Assembly (NCBI RefSeq): GCF_026340095.1
Contig: NZ_JAPEPO010000001.1
Location: forward strand, 8,080,501-8,144,500
DNA from: Streptomyces sp. NBC_01446
Lineage (GTDB): Bacteria > Actinomycetota > Actinomycetes > Streptomycetales > Streptomycetaceae
Length of the DNA: 64,000 nt
Direction: 5' to 3'
The first letter of the stretch is position 1; each line of letters starts with the position of its first letter. This document shows, piece after piece, positions 7,952 through 16,057 of the stretch. The position numbers and the translations under genes are program-made. The notes under the pieces are model-generated. The model worked only from the letters and a program-made list of their open reading frames with translations, was not told where the DNA came from and did not search any database.

Positions 7952-8449
7952 GGCTCATCCTCGCCGAGGGGGAAGTGGCGTCACCTCTGGCGTGCGGCGC
8001 CGAGCCTCTGTCCCGTCAGGCGCATCGCACCGCGCACCGCCGCGACCGCGCCGACGGACAGGGCGACGGCGACCCCGTCATCGGAAGCGCTGCTTCAACA
8101 CGTGGAGCGACTGCTGTAGGTGGCGGCGAGAAGGCCTGCGGTCTGTGATCAAGCTGACGCTCGCTGAGGGGGAGGGCGATGTGGCAGCTGCACGAGTTGG
8201 CGTTTCAGCCATTGCGTCGACGGGCGGGTGATACACCAATTCCACAACCAATGCCCATGGTTTGACGGTCCGTATGCATAATGCTCGGCATGAAGAAGTT
8301 GATCTCCGCGGCCCGGGCCCTGTCGCCCCGGACACGGCCGCGTCCGCACTCGGACCCGGACCCGTGACCCGGGGCTGACCGAATCTGGCCGGACAATCGG
8401 CGAGCCACGGGGGGCTCGCGACTCTCTTAGACGTGGAGACAGTTAATCG
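7952..8449. other. 498-bp gap: gene remnant, small ORF and hairpins
   Basis: On the minus strand, 7981-8089 encodes about 36 codons (VAVALSVGAVAAVRGAMR and then LTGQRLGAARQR, stop) with no start, resembling the C-terminus of a lost membrane protein. A small leaderless ORF (8290-8367) is listed separately. AACCA-N7-TGGTT (8246-8262) and GCGAGCC-N6-GGCTCGC (8400-8419) are small inverted repeats; the second sits in the leader of the regulator gene at 8450 and could be an attenuator or operator. Confidence 0.45.
8290..8367 (+). CDS. candidate 25-residue leaderless peptide
   Basis: ATG at 8290 opens a basic peptide beginning MKKLISAARALSPRTR and ending HSDPDP. A -10-like CATAAT (8277-8282) lies 7 nt before the ATG, the spacing expected for leaderless Streptomyces mRNAs. 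An in-frame ATG at 8281 would add three residues. No family is recognised and no -35 match is clear. It could be a real minigene or a chance ORF. Confidence 0.35.
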   Translation: MKKLISAARALSPRTRPRPHSDPDP

Positions 8450-9928
8450 ATGCGCCCCCGGACGCTGTTGCGGGCCTTGCTGACGGAGCGGGGCTGCGGC
8501 CACTTCGCTACGTTCGAAGAAGAGTTCACCCGGTCCGCCCAGCTCGCAGCAGCGAAACTGAACCGACCCGACCTGGCGACGGTGACCGCCTCCCAGGCCA
8601 CCTGGAAGCGCTGGCTCTCCGGCGACCAGATACCCCGCAGTGACGCCGGCGCCGTCCTCGAGTTCATGCTCGGCGTCGACGTCGAGACGCTGCTGCGGCC
8701 CGCGGTGGAGCGCGGCGTCGTACTGCCGCAGATCGCACCCAGCGCCGCGCGGGACGCGGCGCGGCTCCTGAACTCCATGTTCGACACGTCATACCTGGAC
8801 CCCCTGGGCCGGGCCTCCGGCATGGAGGGCGTGTGGCACCTGGACGGCCAGCGGTTCTTCGACGGAACCTCTGTCGCCGTCCAGCTCTACGAGGCCGACG
8901 AGCAGGACGGCCGCGTGGTCATCGGAGCCCACCACCACGCGCACGTACGGGCCTTCACGCGGGCCACCCGCCGCGCGCTGGTCCTCGGCACACTCGGCGA
9001 CGAAGGCCTGTACGCCATCGACGCCGCCCACGCCCGCCGTCAATTAGCGGTCACCGCCGACACGCTGCCGATCTCGACCCCGTACAAGATCGACGACCTC
9101 ACGTACGGGCTGCTGTGGGCGATGCTGAACCTGGACGACAGCCTGCTGGCCAACGACCATGTGCTGCACGCCGAAAAGCAGACCCTGGAACCGCTGTGGG
9201 CACAGCGGCGTTCGGCGGTCGCCCGGTCCGCCGTGCCGGATCTCACGAATGTCGGCAGTGCCTGGCTCGGCATGTACTTCTGTGCCGAGCACATCATCCG
9301 GCGCCTCGACGAGGGCAGCTCGCCGCCGGTCTTCTGGAGCCCGGTGCGGACGGGGGAGGAAGCCGCGGTGTGGCTGTTCTTCGCGTCGTGGACGCAGTTC
9401 CGCCACGCGCTCCAGGAGCGCCTCGCCGACGACGGAGCCCCTCCCGAGCGGGTGTTCTGCATCCCGGCGACGGACGCCGGGGCGAGCCAGCGCTACGAGC
9501 GGATCCTGCTGTGGCTGGCCGTGGCCATGATGGAACGCGACGGGCAGACGATCTCGGTGTGCGCCGAGCCGGAGTACAAGCGCATCGACGGCTTCGTACT
9601 CGTGCCCGGACGCCGTGTCATCTCCGCCAACTGGCTCGGCTCCGAAGGCATCTGGCACGTCGACACCACCGACAGCCTGGCCGATGTCAGCGCCTATGCC
9701 CAGGTCGTCGACCACGCCCGCAGCCAGAGCGTCACCAAGGGCGACAGCTCGGAGGAGCGGCTGCGGTCACTCGCCCACCATCTCGACCTCGACTGGGGCT
9801 GGCTGGTGCGGCGCTGCCGCGAGCTGGGCGCGTTCGGCATCGCGGGGATGCTGCGCCCGCGCAGCCGCCTCATCTCCGTCGAGGAACTCGAAGGAGTGCT
9901 GCGCTTCGCGGGCGAGTTCGACGGCTGA
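8450..9928 (+). CDS. large HTH-like transcriptional regulator (function unknown)
   Basis: A 492-residue soluble protein. The first about 90 residues (MRPRTLLRALLTERGCGHFA, later ATWKRWLSGDQIPRSDAGAV) resemble an actinobacterial N-terminal module that carries a degenerate Cro/C1-like helix-turn-helix, found in several large Streptomyces regulators. The remaining 400 residues form a mixed alpha/beta region that I cannot assign. GGAG (8435-8438) lies 11 nt upstream of the ATG; a GCGAGCC hairpin precedes it. A hairpin terminator follows at 9949, so it is a single-gene unit. The closeness to the conservon and its repeated upstream motif makes it a candidate regulator of that operon, but this is inference. 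Confidence 0.7.
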   Translation: MRPRTLLRALLTERGCGHFATFEEEFTRSAQLAAAKLNRPDLATVTASQATWKRWLSGDQIPRSDAGAVLEFMLGVDVETLLRPAVERGVVLPQIAPSAARDAARLLNSMFDTSYLDPLGRASGMEGVWHLDGQRFFDGTSVAVQLYEADEQDGRVVIGAHHHAHVRAFTRATRRALVLGTLGDEGLYAIDAAHARRQLAVTADTLPISTPYKIDDLTYGLLWAMLNLDDSLLANDHVLHAEKQTLEPLWAQRRSAVARSAVPDLTNVGSAWLGMYFCAEHIIRRLDEGSSPPVFWSPVRTGEEAAVWLFFASWTQFRHALQERLADDGAPPERVFCIPATDAGASQRYERILLWLAVAMMERDGQTISVCAEPEYKRIDGFVLVPGRRVISANWLGSEGIWHVDTTDSLADVSAYAQVVDHARSQSVTKGDSSEERLRSLAHHLDLDWGWLVRRCRELGAFGIAGMLRPRSRLISVEELEGVLRFAGEFDG

Positions 9929-9948
9929 GGGTGACGGTGGGGCCGGGG

Positions 9949-9972
9949 ACCGGGCCCGCGATCGGGCCCGGT
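9949..9972 (+). terminator. terminator after the large regulator gene
   Basis: ACCGGGCCCG (9949-9958), loop CGAT, CGGGCCCGGT (9963-9972): a perfect 10-bp stem 20 bp past the stop. A second self-complementary block, CCCCCGGGCCCGGGGG, follows at 10020-10035. The rest of 9929-10334 carries the doublet motifs listed next and no gene. Confidence 0.75.
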
Positions 9973-9991
9973 CTGGCCACCGGCGCGGGCA

Positions 9992-10010
9992 GGGTCGTTT
10001 GCGGGTCGTT
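9992..10010 (+). promoter_or_regulatory. GGGTCGTT doublet, copy 1 (upstream of conservon)
   Basis: Two direct copies of GGGTCGTT separated by TGC, giving an 11-bp period, one DNA helical turn. A second doublet in opposite orientation lies at 10107-10125 and a third at 15782-15800. The 11-bp phasing suggests cooperative binding on one DNA face by an unknown regulator. Confidence 0.5.
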
Positions 10011-10106
10011 GGGGGTGTGCCCCCGGGCCCGGGGGAGCGGTGCCGCATCCGGCTACCCGGCGGTAGGAGTGCCGGGCGGGTGCCGATCTCACACCTGGAA
10101 GAGGGA

Positions 10107-10125
10107 AACGACCCTGGAACGACCC
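10107..10125 (-). promoter_or_regulatory. GGGTCGTT doublet, copy 2 (inverted), inside GGGAAAC/GTTTCCC arms
   Basis: On the minus strand this reads GGGTCGTT-CCA-GGGTCGTT, again with 11-bp spacing. It is nearly enclosed by GGGAAAC (10103-10109) and GTTTCCC (10128-10134). It lies 210 bp upstream of cvnA, facing copy 1 across 96 bp. Confidence 0.5.
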
Positions 10126-10334
10126 TGGTTTCCCGTAGCTCAGCCCGGGCCGGACCGACAGAGTTGATGTTCGTCGCAGAGGCCGTTTTGCCACGCGGCA
10201 GCCACCCTGGACAAGATGCACGCGAGTCACAACGAGCCTCCTCCACAAGGAGGTTCGGACGACCGCGGGCGCGGCCGACACGTACAAGGACGTCGGCGCG
10301 CCGGCGCTGCCCCCCGCTCGTCTTGAGGACGCCT

Positions 10335-12011
10335 ATGTCTCACTTCTCGTCGGACGCCACCGCATCCGGCGCCCACCGCAGCGGCCGGAGAGCCGGCAAG
10401 GCCGCTCCGGCCGACCTGAGGACCGAGCGTGGCCTGCGCCGACGCACCACGATGCTCGGCATGGCCCCCGCCGGAACGGTGGCCGTCCTCGCGGGCGGAG
10501 CGTTCGCCGTCTCCGCGGCGGGGGCCTCGGGGCCGCTGGTGTGGGGCGCGGGGGTCTCGGCCGGCGTGTGCTGTGCGGCGGTCCTCGCCGTCGCACGGCG
10601 AGCCGCGCACAGCACCGCTGACACGCTCACCCGGCAGCGGGCCGAGAACGACGCGGCGGTCGGCGAGTGGATCAAGCATCTGACATCGCTCGCCGCCGAC
10701 GGGCACCAGAGCGTCGCCCGGACCGCGGAGCAACTGCGCAGCGGCGACCGCCCCGACGCCCCCGCGCCCGTCCCGGAGACGGCCGCGACGCACGCGTTCG
10801 GCGCGCTTGAGCAGCACCTGCGGCACTTCCAGCACACGGCGCAGACCGCAGTGATCCACGCGGGCACGCGCCAGCAGGTGGACGCCTTCGTCAACATCGC
10901 CCGACGGCTGCAGCTCCTCGTGACGCGCGCGCTGAAGCAACTCGACGACGCCGAGCGGGTGGTCGAGGACCCCGAGCACCTCGACCGGCTCTACACCATC
11001 GACCACCTCGTCACCCGCGTACACCGCGCGGTGGAGAGCCTCGCGGTCCTCGGCGGCGCCGTGCCCCGCCACTTCAGCTCCCCGGTCCCGCTCGCCACGG
11101 TGCTGCGCCAGGCCGTCGCGGAGATCGAGCACTACCCCCGCGTCCGCGTGCTGCCGCCGCCGTCCGGCTACGAGGTCCTCGGCCACTCCGCCGTCGAGAT
11201 CATCCACCTCATCGCCGAACTCGCAGAGAACGCCACCAAGTTCTCGCCGCCCCACACGCAGGTGATGATCCGCGCCCAGATGGCCGCGTCCGGCATGGTC
11301 GTGGAGATCGAGGACCGCGGCCTCGGCATGCCCCCCGAGGTGCGGGACGAGATGAACCGCCTCCTCGCCCAGCCCGAACTCTTCGACGTCGACCAGCAGT
11401 TGCAGGACGGCCGCACCGGCCTGTTCGTGGTCGCGAAGATAGCCAGGCGGCGCGGGCTCGCCGTACAGCTCCAGGAGAACCTCTACGGAGGCGTCCAGGC
11501 GGTCCTGATCCTGTCGCACTCGGTGCTCAGCGAGTCCCGCGCCGGGCAGAAGGCGGCGGCGCAGAAGCCCGCGGCTCCGGCGGCCCCCGCCGAGCCGGAG
11601 CCGGCCCGCGCGCCCGCCGCGGTCGCGAGCCGCCGAGCGCAGCCGTTGCCCGCAGCCGTGGACCCCGCACGGCCGCACGCACCCCGGGAGGCCACGGCCG
11701 TGACCACGCAGCCGCCCCTTCCCCAGCGGCAGGTGCCCGCCGCGCCCGCCGCCCCCGCCGCCGCCGCGCCGACCGAGGACCCCACAGGGCGCCCGGTCCT
11801 GGCCCAGCGGAACAAGGAACGCCGCTCACACATCTCCCCCCAACTGCGCGAGCAGGGGCCGGCCGCCGACCACGGCGACGGCGAGTCGATCGACGCAGGC
11901 CTGCTCGCCCGCTTCACCGCGGGACTGCAGCGGGCCGAGCAGGACGACGGGGCCACCCCCGGATCCCCGGTGGCACCCACTCAGCGCTATGACTCCCAGG
12001 AGTACCGATGA
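10335..12011 (+). CDS. cvnA: CvnA-type sensor histidine kinase-like protein of a conservon
   Basis: A 558-residue membrane protein. Two hydrophobic segments lie near residues 41-63 and 67-87, followed by a coiled linker and a dimer-like helical region. The GHKL ATPase domain has an N-box (ELAENATKFSPPHTQV) and G1-box (IEDRGLGMPPE). A Pro/Ala-rich tail of about 150 residues ends at RYDSQEYR. This is the CvnA architecture, a kinase-like protein without a classic phosphorylated-His H-box. In conservons it forms a membrane complex with CvnB, C and D, resembling a eukaryotic G-protein-coupled system. ATG at 10335 follows GAGGA by 5 nt. Its stop overlaps the cvnB start (ATGA). Confidence 0.92.
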   Translation: MSHFSSDATASGAHRSGRRAGKAAPADLRTERGLRRRTTMLGMAPAGTVAVLAGGAFAVSAAGASGPLVWGAGVSAGVCCAAVLAVARRAAHSTADTLTRQRAENDAAVGEWIKHLTSLAADGHQSVARTAEQLRSGDRPDAPAPVPETAATHAFGALEQHLRHFQHTAQTAVIHAGTRQQVDAFVNIARRLQLLVTRALKQLDDAERVVEDPEHLDRLYTIDHLVTRVHRAVESLAVLGGAVPRHFSSPVPLATVLRQAVAEIEHYPRVRVLPPPSGYEVLGHSAVEIIHLIAELAENATKFSPPHTQVMIRAQMAASGMVVEIEDRGLGMPPEVRDEMNRLLAQPELFDVDQQLQDGRTGLFVVAKIARRRGLAVQLQENLYGGVQAVLILSHSVLSESRAGQKAAAQKPAAPAAPAEPEPARAPAAVASRRAQPLPAAVDPARPHAPREATAVTTQPPLPQRQVPAAPAAPAAAAPTEDPTGRPVLAQRNKERRSHISPQLREQGPAADHGDGESIDAGLLARFTAGLQRAEQDDGATPGSPVAPTQRYDSQEYR

Positions 12012-12433
12012 CCCAGCCATCATTCGACCAGGACCTGGACTGGCTGCTCGCCGACCTCGCCGCCAGGGTGCCCGCCGTGACGGGCGCGGTCCTGGCCTCC
12101 AGCGACGGCGTGATGCGGCACAGCCACGGTCTCGGCTACGACGACGCGGACCGGCTGAGCGCGATCACCACCGGCATGTGCTCGCTCGGCGGCGGTCTCG
12201 GCACCATCCAGCGCGCCTTCGGCGGGGTCGAGCAGGTCATCGTGCAGGGCGAGGGCGGCTATCTGTTCGTCTCCCGGGCCGGTGTCAACGGCGTACTCGG
12301 TGTGCTGACCGACAAGAGCGCGGACGTCGGAGTGGTCGGCTACGAGATCGCGATGCTCGTGAAGAGCGTCAGGGGCCACCTCGGCACGCCCGCGCGCACC
12401 GCACCGGGGCCCTCCGGCGCTCTGGTCGACTAA
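12008..12433 (+). CDS. cvnB: CvnB-type roadblock/LC7 protein
   Basis: A 141-residue protein of the roadblock/LC7 family (DLDWLLADLAARVPAVTGAV, then LASSDGVMRHSHG, and TDKSADVGVVGYEIAMLV). Roadblock proteins regulate small GTPases; in conservons CvnB sits between the kinase and the GTPase CvnD. The start codon overlaps the cvnA stop by 4 nt, so the two are translationally coupled. Confidence 0.93.
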   Translation: MTQPSFDQDLDWLLADLAARVPAVTGAVLASSDGVMRHSHGLGYDDADRLSAITTGMCSLGGGLGTIQRAFGGVEQVIVQGEGGYLFVSRAGVNGVLGVLTDKSADVGVVGYEIAMLVKSVRGHLGTPARTAPGPSGALVD

Positions 12434-12435
12434 CG

Positions 12436-12813
12436 GTGGCGGACTTCACCGACGAGCCCTGGCTGGCCGAGGACACCGCTCAGCTGCGGCTCTACGCGCT
12501 GACAGGTGGCCGCACCCGCCCAGCCCGTGCCCTGGGGCTCGTGTCCCGGGTACGGGCTGCCCCCGGCCTCGCCCCCTCGACCGTGGACAGGCTCGGCCCC
12601 GAGAGCGCCCAGGTGCTCGAACTGTGCGGCCGGGAACCGCGGTCGGTCGCCGAGATCGCCGGCCGGCTGGGGGTCCCCGTACAGGTCACCAAGATCCTTC
12701 TGTCCGATCTGCTCGACTCCCACGTACTCGTTCCCGCGCTTCCCCCGCGAGAGGCGGACGGAAGCGACCCACTCCTCCTGGAGGCGGCACTTGAAGGCCT
12801 TCGAAGCCTCTGA
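12436..12813 (+). CDS. cvnC: CvnC-type DUF742 protein
   Basis: A 125-residue protein of the DUF742 family, with RLYALTGGRTRPARAL near the N-terminus and a winged-helix-like C-terminal half (VLELCGREPRSVAEIAGRL and then GVPVQVTKILLSDLLDSH). GTG at 12436 follows the cvnB stop by 2 nt. It is the third member of the conservon. The winged-helix half suggests protein or DNA binding, though CvnC is thought to act within the membrane-linked complex. Confidence 0.92.
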   Translation: MADFTDEPWLAEDTAQLRLYALTGGRTRPARALGLVSRVRAAPGLAPSTVDRLGPESAQVLELCGREPRSVAEIAGRLGVPVQVTKILLSDLLDSHVLVPALPPREADGSDPLLLEAALEGLRSL

Positions 12814-13495
12814 CGACATCCCTCTGACCGCGCTGAAGATACTCATCGCCGGCGGGTTCGGCGTGGGCAAGACCACGATGGTCGCCACGGTCAGCGAGAT
12901 CGAACCGCTGACCACGGAGGAGATCCTCACCACGGCCAGCGCGGCCACCGACAGCCTGGTCGGCGTGGAGAACAAGACCACCACGACCGTGAGCATGGAC
13001 TTCGGCCGCATCACCCTGTGGCGCCAGCAGTTGCAGCTCCTGCTGTTCGGTACCCCCGGTCAGGACCGCTTCTGGTTCATGTGGGACGACCTCGCCCTCG
13101 GCTCCATCGGCGCGGTCGTCCTCGCCGACACCCGCCGCCTCGACGACTGCTTCAGCGCCGTCGAGTTCTTCGAGGACCGCGGCGTGCCCTTCGTCGTGGC
13201 CGTCAACGAGTTCGACACCGCCCACCGCTACACGGCGGAGGAGGTGCAGTCCGCGATCGAGCTGAACCCCGACGTCCCCGTCATCATGTTCGACGCGCGC
13301 GCCCCGTTCTCCACCCAGCAGGTCCTGATCAGGCTCGTCGAGTACGCGCTCACGCTGTCGCTGCGCTCCGCGCCGGCGTCCGAGCCCGCACTCGACCCGC
13401 CCGCCCCCGCCCCTTCACCTTCGTTGCCCTCCTCCGCTTCGTTGCCCTCCTCCGCCGCCTCCTCCTTCGACGGGAACCCGCACCGTGCCTTTTGA
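12791..13495 (+). CDS. cvnD: CvnD-type small GTPase
   Basis: A 234-residue GTPase with Walker A GGFGVGKTT (residues 21-29), LLFGTPGQDRFWF as G3 and AVNEFD as the NKxD-like G4. TTG at 12791 is chosen because GGAGG lies 6 nt upstream, and it overlaps the end of cvnC by 23 nt; no ATG or GTG fits better before the P-loop. The tail is Pro/Ser-rich (SPSLPSSASLPSS). It is the G-protein partner of the CvnA/B/C complex and is translationally coupled to the next gene. Confidence 0.92.
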   Translation: MKAFEASDDIPLTALKILIAGGFGVGKTTMVATVSEIEPLTTEEILTTASAATDSLVGVENKTTTTVSMDFGRITLWRQQLQLLLFGTPGQDRFWFMWDDLALGSIGAVVLADTRRLDDCFSAVEFFEDRGVPFVVAVNEFDTAHRYTAEEVQSAIELNPDVPVIMFDARAPFSTQQVLIRLVEYALTLSLRSAPASEPALDPPAPAPSPSLPSSASLPSSAASSFDGNPHRAF

Positions 13496-14060
13496 CGCTG
13501 AGACGGGGCTGCACATCGCAGCCCCCGACACCGAACTCGACGCGCGCGTCGAACGCCTCGCCCAGCTCGGCCTGGGCGACGCGGCCGCCGACCTCGACGC
13601 CCTCGCCTCGGAACTCGCCGAGGCGGCGGGCACGCCGTACGCGATGGTCAACCTCATCACCGACCAGCAGTTCTTCGCCGGCCTGCACACGCCGCAGGGC
13701 CTGCCCAACACCCTCGGCCCGCACGACGCGATGAACGGGCCCGAGGTCGGCCGCGTGATGGCACGCGACCACGGCTACTGCCCCGAGGTCATCAGCCGCC
13801 GCATCCCGCTCGTCCTGCCCGACGTGTACGCGGCACCCCGGTTCGCCGGCAACCCGGTGGTCGACGAACTGGGCATCCGTGTGTACCTCGGGGCGCCGCT
13901 CATCGACGAGGAGACCGGCATCGCGCTCGGCACCGTCTGCGCGGTGGGCACCGAGCCCCGCGCCCTGGCGACGGCGCGCGGCTCCCTCGACCTCATCAAG
14001 AGGTTCCGGGACCAGGCCATGGTGCGCATCTACGAGCGTGCCGGGCAGCCCCGCCTCTGA
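13485..14060 (+). CDS. GAF-domain protein, fifth gene of the conservon operon
   Basis: A 191-residue protein with a GAF domain (AGTPYAMVNLITDQQFFAG, then VYLGAPLIDEETGIALGTVC). The GTG at 13485 overlaps the cvnD stop, so it is cotranslated with the conservon. Many Streptomyces conservons carry a cytochrome P450 in this place; here a GAF protein takes the position. GAF domains bind small ligands such as cyclic nucleotides or haem, so it may give the complex a soluble sensor. The specific ligand cannot be read from the sequence. Confidence 0.88.
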   Translation: MPFDAETGLHIAAPDTELDARVERLAQLGLGDAAADLDALASELAEAAGTPYAMVNLITDQQFFAGLHTPQGLPNTLGPHDAMNGPEVGRVMARDHGYCPEVISRRIPLVLPDVYAAPRFAGNPVVDELGIRVYLGAPLIDEETGIALGTVCAVGTEPRALATARGSLDLIKRFRDQAMVRIYERAGQPRL

Positions 14061-14065
14061 CGTCG

Positions 14066-15265
14066 CTACACGGCCGCCGCTTCGGGAACGCGCGGAGCGG
14101 CGAGCCGGCTCGACCAGTCGCTGAGGGACGTGCCGAGCGCGACCTCCGCCAGCCTGTACAGCTGGATGTCGGACGTGCCGGCCGGGGCGTACATGTGCGA
14201 GGCGTCCCGGGCGAACCGCTCGACGGGCCGGTCGGGGAACAGGCCGCACGCGGCGTGGATCTCCATGGCCGCCCGCGCCGAGTCGATGGCGGACTCCACG
14301 TTCAGGTACTTGGCGTTCATCAGCTCCGCGTCGCAGGCGATCCCTGAGTCCAGCAGATGCACGGCGTGATAGGCGGCCAGGCGGGCGGTCATCAGGCGTG
14401 ACTGCATCTCGCCCAGCTTCTGACGGATCGTGGGCAGCGCGCTGAGCGGCTTGCCGTAGCGCAGCTGCTCCGACGTGTAGCGGGTCGTCTCCTCCAGCAG
14501 CGCCTGATGGATGCCGAGCGACACGGCGGTCAGGTTCGGCCGGCCGTAGAGCACGCTGGACGAGTACGCCACGTCGAGGCCCTGACCCTCGTGGCCCAGC
14601 AGGTTCTCGACGGGGACGCGGCACTCGGCGTAACGGATCTCGCCGAAGCTGAATCCGTGCAGACCCATCGCCGGCTGGTGCGGGGCCAGTGAGAATCCGG
14701 GGCGGTCGGACTCCACCAGGAACGCGGACAGGCCGGTGGATCCCTCGCCGGTGCGCACCACCACGCCGTGCAGGTCGCCGACGTGGCTGTTGCCGACGAA
14801 GACCTTGCGCCCGTTGAGGACGTACTCGTCGCCCTCGCGCCGCGCCGTCGACTCCATGCCGAGTACATGTCCGCCGGACTGGGGCTCGGTCACCGCGATC
14901 GTGGGAAGGCAGTCGCCGGCCGCGACCGCGGGCAGCCATTTCAGCTTCTGCCGTTCGTCGCCGAAGTGGATGATCTTGGCGACGCCCAGCTGCGAGGCCT
15001 GCACCATGGCGCCCATCGCGCCGCTGACGCGCGAGAGTTCCTCGATGATGATCGTCTTCGCCAGATGGCCCATGCCCATGCCGCCGTAGCCCCGGTCGAT
15101 GGTGACACCGAGCCAGCCCTCCTTGGCGATGAGCCGGGACAGTTCGTGCTCGACGGCCCGTGATGCCTCCATGTCCGCTGTCCGGGGAGCCACCTTCGCC
15201 TCGGCGAAGGCGCGGACCTCGGCCCGCAGTATCTCGTGACGCTCCGTCATGAAGTAGCCGTCCAT
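14066..15265 (-). CDS. acyl-CoA dehydrogenase-like flavoprotein lacking the usual glutamate
   Basis: A 399-residue acyl-CoA dehydrogenase fold: ITIDRGYGGMGMG-type N-terminal helical domain, TVTEP-like IAVTEPQSGG in the middle, and RYGKPLSALPTIRQKLGEM in the C-terminal domain. The segment where most family members carry the catalytic base (YEGTSEIQ) reads YAPAGTSDIQLY, so that Glu is absent. Similar variants act on carrier-protein-bound substrates. ATG at 15265 has AAGGAAGGG upstream. The 3' end meets the GAF gene with a 5-bp gap. Substrate unknown. Confidence 0.85.
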   Translation of the reverse strand: MDGYFMTERHEILRAEVRAFAEAKVAPRTADMEASRAVEHELSRLIAKEGWLGVTIDRGYGGMGMGHLAKTIIIEELSRVSGAMGAMVQASQLGVAKIIHFGDERQKLKWLPAVAAGDCLPTIAVTEPQSGGHVLGMESTARREGDEYVLNGRKVFVGNSHVGDLHGVVVRTGEGSTGLSAFLVESDRPGFSLAPHQPAMGLHGFSFGEIRYAECRVPVENLLGHEGQGLDVAYSSSVLYGRPNLTAVSLGIHQALLEETTRYTSEQLRYGKPLSALPTIRQKLGEMQSRLMTARLAAYHAVHLLDSGIACDAELMNAKYLNVESAIDSARAAMEIHAACGLFPDRPVERFARDASHMYAPAGTSDIQLYRLAEVALGTSLSDWSSRLAAPRVPEAAAV

Positions 15266-15781
15266 CTGTAACCCTTCCTTGCACGCAGGCCGCTTGGACC
15301 CCGGTCTCGCCCCGACGGGCACGTGGCCGGGCCGGCCATCTGGTGGACATACGAAAACGAGGAACAGGGAGACGTGGTGTTCGCGCGCGTCCGATCGCGG
15401 TCCGACCCGCCGCTCCAGGCGGCGAAGCCCTGCGGGGGCCCTCCGGTCAGGAGGTGAATTGCGCGTTCGCTGATGGGTGGCGGATCGCGGCCGTCCGCCG
15501 CCGACACTTCATCCGGAGGTCCTCCGCGACAGGAGGGACCGGGCGGGAGCAGGCGGGGGCGTGCCTGTGCGCTCGGCGCGGACACTCGCGTCGACGGCGC
15601 GCACCTGGATCACGTATCGCCTCACTTCGCTCCCGTGGTCGGACCAGCACGTTCCACGGCCACACGGTGTGACCGCTGCCGGAACAGTCGGACGGTCCCA
15701 CTCCTGAGTGCGTCGCTGCACCTCAGAGGAGGACCTGTCTCTACGGTGACGATCTACCGGCCGGTTTTCACTACATGCCCG

Positions 15782-15800
15782 GGGTCGTTTGAGGGTCGTT
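15782..15800 (+). promoter_or_regulatory. GGGTCGTT doublet, copy 3
   Basis: GGGTCGTT-TGA-GGGTCGTT differs from copy 1 (9992-10010) at only one of 19 positions. It lies about 260 bp upstream of the PucR gene and 500 bp upstream of the acyl-CoA dehydrogenase on the other strand. Confidence 0.5.
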
Positions 15801-15981
15801 CTTTACGAGTGGACGCGGACACGCCGCTTCCGGATCGCGCCGACGGGAGCGGACGGGCTGCACGCACCGAGGTCCGGACGACTGGTTCGCAGCACGGAAT
15901 CTCCACCTCTGAGGGGTGAGTCCTTGGATGTTCAACCAAGACCCATTTCGCTCGCGTGCTCTGGCATTTACGATGCGATAA

Positions 15982-16006
15982 CTCGCACTCGCCTGGCGAA
16001 TGTGAG
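15982..16006. promoter_or_regulatory. 25-bp imperfect palindrome upstream of PucR gene
   Basis: Arms CTCGCACTCGCC and GGCGAATGTGAG around a central T match at 10 of 12 positions. It ends 51 bp before the PucR start and is a plausible autoregulatory site. Confidence 0.5.
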
Positions 16007-16057
16007 AAAGGGGGTGCCGCTTTCCTGCGTCCCCGGGTACACAGGGAGTCAGAGCAC

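Larger units (their letters stand above)
15266..16057. other. 792-bp gap without a confident gene
   Basis: Several overlapping frames exist but none has a ribosome binding site or recognisable protein. It contains the third GGGTCGTT doublet (15782-15800), a 5-bp inverted repeat (CTTGG-N8-CCAAG, 15923-15940) and the 25-bp palindrome before pucR. Base composition dips to lower GC near 15950-16000, as expected for promoter DNA. Confidence 0.5.

Noticed and set aside
13350..15350. 666-codon minus-strand frame
   Set aside because: Arg-rich shadow of the GAF and acyl-CoA dehydrogenase genes with no family motif.
15343..15919. Overlapping short ORFs on both strands
   Set aside because: None has a ribosome site or family similarity; treated as intergenic.
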